DNA from: Knoxdaviesia capensis
Taxonomy: Eukaryota; Ascomycota; Sordariomycetes; Microascales; Gondwanamycetaceae
Length of the DNA stretch: 64,000 nt
Direction of reading: 5' to 3'
NCBI GenBank assembly: GCA_001510575.1
Contig: LNGK01000001.1
Span: 992,001 to 1,056,000, forward strand
Shown here: piece after piece, positions 57,376-64,000 of the stretch
Layout: every line of letters begins with the position of its first letter
How positions within the stretch are numbered: the first letter of the stretch is position 1
Translations under genes and position numbers: made by a program
Notes under the pieces: generated by a model
Databases searched by the model: none
What the model was told of the DNA's origin: nothing
What the model saw: the letters and a program-made list of their open reading frames with translations, nothing else

Positions 57376-60171
57376 ATGCTTCGATACGAGACTGTTTTCC
57401 TATTACATCTAAGAGGCTCTCCTCTTTGTGTTAAGCCCAAAAACCTGCCTCCAGCCGAGGAGTGGATGGGGTATGCCATTATTTTCTTTTCCCACTGCTC
57501 CCCAACCACCTGTTGAGCTTCCATTGACTTACCTGTGTATGTTCTCATCAATCTAGTCCACCCCCCGAGCCTCGTTTGCTACTGAAACTTCCCCAGGATA
57601 GAAATGCGAATTCACTGGAGCAAGCAGCCAATCGAAGAAGTGGAACGGACCGTCAACCAACTCGAACTAATATTGGTACATCAAATTGCTTCCTTCACAT
57701 CGTGCACAGTGTGATAGCCTAACCATGTTTTCATCCATTCAGGCTCCGAAGATGGCAATGCTTCCCGTTCCTCTTTCCCCTCGACGGCGAGACCCGCGAA
57801 ACCATACGACGACAAGTCTTCAAAGCAGCAGGATTCATCTCGGTTCTTTTCGTCCTTCGGCTTCGGTCGAGGTAGTAACGATAGTAACAGCACCGCGATT
57901 GTCGGTAGTACATCCTCCAACGCCAACAGTGGACTATCTGAATCAGATAGATTCCGTGATTTGAAGCAATCGAACTTTCGACGCCGTGGCGGAGACGATC
58001 AGGATAACGAGGGATGGAGTACCGTCAAGTCCCGAAAGAGTTTTGGCCATGAGGGAGCTGAGCGTTTTCAAGGCCGCATGGGTGGGACGCCTAACGATCG
58101 TTTTACGGAGCGTCGACCGCGTGATCGTGACGATCGCGATGGCCCGACTCGCCGAAATCAAGATGCTTCACGTGATGGTAATCCTCTCTCTCCCCAGAAC
58201 GACGATGATGATTCTCGTTCCCGCCCCAACGCTCAGAAGTCTCGAGGCGACAGCTGGTTCAAACCCGACAGTACCGCCCCTGCCAGCGGTGATGGCGGCC
58301 TCACGACCAGAGAACGCATTGACAGAGCGAAGAGTTGGAGAGACCGCGACAACGCTACAGAGACCTCAGACGACAAGGCTAGCACCGGAGGCTCTCGCCT
58401 TCCTGACCGTCGGTGGATTCGAGATCGCGAACAACGTGTCGAACGTGACCCGGAATGGATGGAGGCCCCCAGCGACGAAAAAGGATCTAGTCATACCGAG
58501 GAAGACTTCAAAAAATTCATGGAAGTCATGAAGGCGCGGAGAGCTGGTGCTACCGATGGCGACACGAAATCATCGAATGCACCGGCAACTCAATCTCGAC
58601 TTTCCGAGTCATCGCTACCCGAACCCGGGCCGGCGTCCCCCAGATCATCGAAGCCGGTTACGTCTGCCGGCCCAGATAAATTTTTCATGGCTTTCGGAGC
58701 CAATGCCAGCATTGAGTCAAAGGTACCCGCAGTTTCGCAAGCTGCAGCATCGGCCGCGACAATAGCAACAACATCCGCTCTCTCCGCTCTTGTTTCCCCC
58801 CCGCCGACTGATGCACCGAAGGAAACGGCCCCGACTGCCGTAAGCAAAGCTGCGAAGCAATCCCGTTTCACATCGTTTTTTAATGCTGCTGCCTCACCGG
58901 ACGAAATCAAACCAAAAGCTGTCCCTCTTCCTGCTCCGGAATCAGCTGCCCCACCCCCCACATCGCAGAACGAAGATAGAGTTGCGTTTGAGCAACTCCT
59001 AATGAAATTGAAGAAGCAGACACATCAGGCTTCATCAGCTTCCCCTGGAGCCCAAGTTGCAGCCTTCCAGGCACCTCCCCCCGGCTCCCAGCAGGCAATC
59101 AACGAGCGCGGCCTCAACCAACCCAAAACCTCCAACCCTCCGAGTCTTCCTGGATCGAATGGCCCGCACGAACAGTTTCAACCGTTTCCTCCTCCCCTTC
59201 ATCCCCCCCCTCCTCCCGATCGCGAACCTGGTCAACAACCTCTTATGCACGGTCATGGCCCTCGGGCAGACGAGATTATTGCGCCCCAGCCTATGCTCCC
59301 TCATATGCCCAGTGAGCTCCGACAAGATCAGCTCCTGCAGAGCCTTGTTAGCCAGCAGGCTGGGCTTGGAGGCATGCGCCATGACCAGAACCGTCCTCAG
59401 CATGTTGGCGGCGCTAATCTTGGTAACCACGGTGGCCGCGGAGGCAACAACGATAACACGGAGCTCCTGATAAGCTTGATGCGCAGCCATCCCGAAATTC
59501 CCCGCGGAGTGGATCAGTCCAATTCTCAGATACGGATGCCTCAACCCCAGAAGCAAGCTCCGCTCCCCCCGATGAACGATCGAGACGAGTTTATGATGCA
59601 AAATCGGATGCCTCCTCCTCAACAACAGCCACTGCAGGGGCAGCGACAGATGCGGCCCCCCGGATTTCTGGATGATTTCCACCACATAGATCCAGAGGGT
59701 CGTGGTGCTCAGCCGCCCCCGATGAACCACATGCTACAACGCCCCCCTCCGCATGCTATGGAACCAATGGGAGGCCCAGTGCCGAACTGGATGCAGGGCG
59801 GTCCTCAGGGTGGACCCCCGCCCCAGGTGGGACCTCAGTCAAGACCTATGATGCCTCCTCCTGGTCTCCCGAATCGGAACATGCCAATGCCTAACATGTT
59901 CCCTCCAAACTTCGTTCCTCCTGCTGGGTTTCCTCCTGGACCAGGAGGTCCCGGCCCCGAAAACATGCAAGGTATGCCTATGCGCAACATGCCTCCTCCC
60001 CCCGGGATATATTCCGGCCCGCCGCCTCCGATGGGATACTACCACCCCCCCGGAATTGGCGGCTTTCAAGGAATGCCCGCCGATGCTCACTTTGGCCCAG
60101 GCGGCCCATTTGATGGACGAGGCATGATTCCGGGCCCTGGAGCTCCCCGCGGCAATTATCCGCGGCCATGA
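57376..60171 (+). CDS. eIF4E-binding protein, 4E-T/Eap1-like
   Basis: Three exons (57376-57470, 57557-57675, 57743-60171) encode about 880 residues. The first exon was found by joining frames: it begins MLRYETVFLLHLRGSPLC and continues VKPKNLPPAEEWMG, then PPPEPRLLL from exon 2. YETVFLL at residues 4-10 is a perfect match to the eIF4E-binding consensus YxxxxL-Phi. After it comes an Arg/Asp/Gly-rich region, then a conserved patch RDPEWMEAP and HTEEDFKKFMEVMKARR (about residues 230-265), as in the 4E-T family. The last 450 residues are Pro/Gln/Met-rich and disordered. Such proteins compete with eIF4G for eIF4E, so they repress translation and send mRNAs to P-bodies. The family link is an inference from motifs and order; the frames themselves are certain. 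Confidence 0.8.
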
Positions 60172-60437
60172 TCCCGATGCACCCCCGTACCCTTTCTCCT
60201 AGTTAGTAGTAGTTTAAGACTATCAATTTTTCCACTCGTCCCATTTGATTCAATACCTATGTCAAGTTATGTGTCATGATGCTTCTCTTCCTGTTAATAG
60301 GTAGTATACCTCATATGCCACATAACTATCTAGCATGCCTACTGTATGAATATCTGTTTGGATGCTATATTTGGTGTATTTATTTTATATTATTAGCGAC
60401 AGTAAAAAAATAAGTTGCGCCGAGCTAGCCCCTATCG

Positions 60438-62929
60438 TTACGACTTCTTAATGCCAAGGAAGTTTCGCTTCTTCTTCTCTAGCTTGTGAGGCTTGCGCTC
60501 ATCTTGTGGAGCGGGCTTTCCGTTGGAGGATGATGTAGGCCGGGCGGTGGAAGAGGCTGATCCGGGTGACGCCGTGTTTAAGGACAAGCTTGCCATCGAT
60601 GATGTCGGTGGGGCAACAGGCCGAGTTGGAAGACCTCCGGACGGGGGAATCCGGCCGGCTGACGGCCTTCCATTGCCTGCAGGCGACTGCACACGACCGG
60701 GGGCCGGTGCACCGATAACAGGTGCTGGACGCTCTTGTTCAAACAGATGTGCTGGTGCGGTGGGCTTGGGTCGGTCGATGGGCAAGTCCAAGCGGCGTCG
60801 ATCAACGCTGAGATCTCCAACTTGGCGAATAAAGAGGGATGGTGTCAACATGTGGCTGGTGAGCAGGTAGATGTCGCGACTGTGCTTCATTGCGACGTCG
60901 TAGCAGGCCCGGCTTTCACTATATGTTGCGCCTCCAGCGACAAAGGTGAATATGCGTTGGCGGTTCTCCTGAGGCCGGCGCCCAGCTGCAGCCCAGTTTG
61001 GTCGACCTGCACGAAGCGAACTGCTTTGTTGGGCAAGGAGTTCCTGGTTGGGATTGGCGGGTGGTTTCACGTAAGGGAATTGCGTAGCATCGAGGGTTCC
61101 TTTGCATATTTCCTCCAGAGCTTGCTTCAATACCGGTTCGAAACGGGACAGGGAGTATTCTTCATCCAGGCCTGGGGGGCGTGCCGTCGGGCGGGGGAAA
61201 ATTGGTTGCGGAGCCGGGCGAAGTTCCTTAAGGCCGTGTGTGGTGCGGGCACCAAGCAATTCAAGGTTTGTGATGATCTCGGAGTCTTGCGGTGGAAGCT
61301 GGGAATGTGCCAACAACCTCTGAACATCTTCTGGAATGACACCATCCCTATATAGCAGAAAAATGATGACGAGGCGAAGCCGATCAGAGGAAATAATGGA
61401 TTCATCGTCCAGGAGCCGGACAACTTGGTCCAGTATATTCTTCGGCTTGCGGTAATCTTCGTCAAGTCCAGTGGCCATGGTCTGTTCTACCGATGCCAGA
61501 TCAGGTAGCTTGTTCCTTTGAAAGATGTTCATACACTCTTGTGCCATGGTTAGATGAAGAGAATATGCCTCTTTCATCTCCTGAAACTGAGGTAGTCCAG
61601 CCATCATGTCCTTGATCGCATTCAAGCTTGTAGTATCCTTATTTTCGTCCACGAAATGCGGGTTCTGACCCAGGAACTTCTGGAAGTCTCCCATGAGCTT
61701 GTCAATCGTGTCCTTCATGTGGCGATGTCGGTTGTCAACCCATATGGGGTCTTTGTCGGTGAGCTCGGTATCCTTTTCCTCTTCTTGATCTGTGCCTTCA
61801 TTGATTCGCATGTGAAATATCGTCTTCTCGCGGTCCTCAATGGGGAGGAGGTCGTGTGCCATTGCCTGATAGGTGAATTCATGAATAAGAGGGGCCATGA
61901 TATCCATGGAACGATCGGTGATCAAAAGCACACTTGGTGGGCGCTGTGACTGAGGGGGAAAGTCACGGTTATAATTGGCGTAGTTGTCGAGTTCCTCTTG
62001 AACAAAGCGCGCTAAATGAGTGCAAAGAACACTGGCTTCGTGGATCGCAGTCGCGGGGCGGTAGTACCGAATTGTGGGATATTCGCCCATGGCGACACAA
62101 ACACCCATTATCTATTTAACAAGCAGAGCATAACACATGGTCAGAATATCAATGAGCGCATTTCATGGGAAGGGGTGTGTGGGTGGTGGGCCGTACACGC
62201 TGAGCAATCGTCCGCATATGTCCGGCAACGAGATTGTTGCAGGAAGGGTGATATAGCATCGGGAAACTCCAAGGATCGCGGAAAGTTATAACATGGGACT
62301 CGCGAGGGAAGAAATCGATCGTCATGGTTTCAAAGCCTGCAATGAGTCTCGATGCTGGGTTGCTTTCCAACCGACGACGCTCAGGAGGGTCGAGAAGACC
62401 AGTCCATAGCAGATAGGCAGAGCGGTACTTTCGTCGCTCAAAATCGGCAAGGAGGCAATCCACTATGTGCGGCTTCGGGGTAACGAAATAGATCGCGTCC
62501 ATGGATGGGTTTGCATCGCGGCGGTCTTCGATCGACTCGATATCTATGCGTTGAAAAGTTGGAAATGAGGTTAGTTACCAGAAGCTAGCACGAAAGCAAG
62601 CTGCGGGGGAACTCATACTGGCGATATTTTGGTTGAGAATATCATCTTCGGCGACCGATGTGTCCAGAAGCTTCCTCGATGTTTGGTCTACGACGAGAAC
62701 TTTCCACTGCAAGAAGACCAAACGAAACAAGATATTAGTTGGACATGAACATGTGCGCCAGGCAGAGACTAAAGATGTCGAACTCACATCGCCGCGTGTG
62801 ATTTTTTTTATGGTGTCGATGATAACTAAGAGAGATGTCATCGTTAGAACGTAGTGCATCAATAATGGCCGACTGGGAGGGAAGAGCTGCCGTACTATCA
62901 TTTTGAAGTTGGATTGCCGAGGAGGCCAT
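60438..62929 (-). CDS. SEC1: Sec1/Munc18-family exocytosis protein
   Basis: Five exons (62929-62896, 62825-62788, 62706-62619, 62543-62197, 62111-60438) encode about 726 residues. The small first exons rebuild the classic N terminus ending IIIDTIKKITRGDWKVLVVD. Later markers are DAIYFVTPKPHIVDCL, FFPRESHVITFRDPWSF, VLLITDRSMDIMAPLIHEFT and IFTFVAGGATYSESRACYD. Sec1 binds the assembled exocytic SNARE complex (Sso1-Sec9-Snc) and promotes vesicle fusion at the plasma membrane, so it belongs to the same pathway as Rab Sec4 and its GAPs. The C-terminal 120 residues are a Pro/Ser-rich extension ending in a lysine-rich tail (LEKKKRNFLG), as in other fungal Sec1 proteins. The gene is convergent with the 4E-binding protein gene, 266 bp apart. 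Confidence 0.95.
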
Positions 62930-63405
62930 GATGCGGCCAGCTTGGCCGTCAGTCAGTCAGACAACCAGAATAGATTTCAGAGTATGTGTGTAAATACACG
63001 ATGAACCGCCCTTGGTATCCCAGACGGAAAGGCAGAAGGCAAACTGATGTTCAGAAGAGTTGTGAGTGTCCGTGAGGAAGTATTAGAAAAGGCGACATGC
63101 GTTTGACAGGTGCATCTTCGTTCCATAGAGGTTTGAATTGATTTTCCAGGCCAGAAAGAACTATTTGGCGGGGTTTCAACATGGTCGATGCTTAATGCAG
63201 ATTGTCATTTAGCCCCTGATACAGAGCTTATCATGAGCCAGGAATGCTGATGTAAAACCCTAAAGCAGTTGTTAACCCTACTCATACTCAATCGTCCGGG
63301 GGACATATCAGGATGGAAGTGTATCAAACAAGGTGCTCTAGATTCAGAACTATTCAACCTGTAGCCAAGTTCCATCATAAAAAAAGAATCTCATCGAGAA
63401 TGTTG
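62930..63405. other. Intergenic region, SEC1 promoter and G-patch gene 3' end
   Basis: About 480 bp between two minus-strand genes. It holds AACCCTAA at 63256-63263 and TTAACCCTA at about 63272-63280, again telobox-like. Nothing else recognised. Confidence 0.55.
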
Positions 63406-64000
63406 TTAACCAGACCCGAGGTATCTCAGAACATCATCACTGGCATAAAATTCGTTTTGAAGCCGTGCCGATCTTTTTTTTTCTCGTCGCTCGCTGGCGA
63501 TCCGCTCCTTCGAAGTCATCGGCTTCTTCTTTTGAGGTCGCTTATCAACGTCTTCTTTGTGCACCTCAAACCCAACCCCGGTGGAATCCGGCTTGGGGTA
63601 GGGTGTAAGAGGGAACTGCATCCCGGAGCCTTGGGGGCCGAGTCCAAGTCTCGAGTCTGGGTCCCATCCCTTCGCTTCCAGGTAGGCAAGGCCCATTCTT
63701 GATCGATCAAGAGAAGAAGGCGGGTGTGAATGTGCCAAACTGACTTGGTGAGCTAAGGAGGCGAGGTGCTGTTGTTTCAGGCGGGATACACCCTTCCCCT
63801 GGTCGGCATCTTCATCGTAGAACAACCCACACACGTCACATTTGACGGAATGGGTTTGTGGTTCTACACGATCGTTCACCGAGTATGTATTTTGAAACAT
63901 GGTAGCAGGTTCTTTCTTGGATACTGTTGCCAAATACAGATCAGCAACAGAGACGCTCGATGCGGCTGGTGGCTCCTGAGCTTGTGACTTAGAACTTGGG
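63406..64000 (-). CDS. G-patch domain protein, 5' end outside the window
   Basis: The frame is open from the right edge to the stop at 63406, so about 198 C-terminal residues are seen. No ATG was taken as a start because homologous sequence continues upstream through ADLYLATVSK at the edge. A CxxC pair (CDVCGLFYDE) suggests half of a small zinc site. The G-patch follows: SRMGLAYLEAKGWDPDSRLG and LGPQGSGMQFPL, with the conserved aromatic and glycines. The C terminus is a basic helix (KKKPMTSKERIASERREKKR) and ends DVLRYLGSG. The order resembles the C-terminal part of GPANK1-like proteins, which are linked to RNA metabolism. G-patches activate DEAH helicases such as Prp43. The specific role is not known to me. 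Confidence 0.85.
   Translation of the reverse strand, partial: PSSKSQAQEPPAASSVSVADLYLATVSKKEPATMFQNTYSVNDRVEPQTHSVKCDVCGLFYDEDADQGKGVSRLKQQHLASLAHQVSLAHSHPPSSLDRSRMGLAYLEAKGWDPDSRLGLGPQGSGMQFPLTPYPKPDSTGVGFEVHKEDVDKRPQKKKPMTSKERIASERREKKRSARLQNEFYASDDVLRYLGSG

Overview
The window is nuclear DNA of a filamentous ascomycete (Pezizomycotina). The signs are short GT-AG introns of about 40-350 nt with CTAAC/CTGAT branch sites, an APSES factor of the Xbp1 type that carries the N-terminal MLSVASLLNP signature of filamentous fungi, a tRNA-Pro with an intron next to the anticodon, and poly-Gln-rich regulators. Eurotiomycetes is my best guess for the class, from remembered protein similarity only. I saw no transposon, rRNA, CRISPR array or secondary-metabolite cluster. 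All exon models were made by hand from reading frames and splice signals.

Layout. 1.5-3.7 kb (+): glutamine-rich SSXT-domain protein resembling a SWI/SNF subunit. 6.6-12.0 kb (+): large TBC Rab-GAP of the Gyp5 type. 14.3-16.4 kb (+): reticulon. 17.6-23.1 kb (-): DNA topoisomerase II. 23.1-29.0 kb: a 6-kb non-coding stretch between two divergent genes. 29.1-31.3 kb (+): Xbp1-type APSES transcription factor. 31.6-32.8 kb (-): Cns1 co-chaperone. 33.3-35.1 kb (-): MFS transporter. 37.2 kb (-): tRNA-Pro(CGG) with intron. 37.4-38.5 kb (-): inositol monophosphatase. 39.3-39.9 kb (-): small single-pass membrane protein. 41.1-42.7 kb (-): membrane-anchored histidine acid phosphatase. 43.2-45.1 kb (-): disordered protein of unknown function. 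47.6-51.4 kb (+): Urb1/Npa1. 52.4-56.2 kb (+): secreted subtilase. 57.4-60.2 kb (+): eIF4E-binding 4E-T/Eap1-like protein. 60.4-62.9 kb (-): Sec1. 63.4-64.0 kb (-, partial): G-patch protein.

The genes are ordinary chromosomal neighbours, not an operon or cluster. Some themes recur: chromatin and DNA topology (SSXT protein, TOP2, APSES factor), membrane traffic and ER shape (TBC GAP, reticulon, Sec1), and ribosome biogenesis or translation (Urb1, Cns1, 4E-binding protein). I found no clearly new system. The observations most worth a second look are a TBC domain without its catalytic glutamine finger, telobox-like TTAGGGTT motifs in promoters and introns (including just upstream of URB1 and CNS1), an MCB plus E-box cluster upstream of TOP2, and the 6-kb leader or promoter region of the APSES gene.
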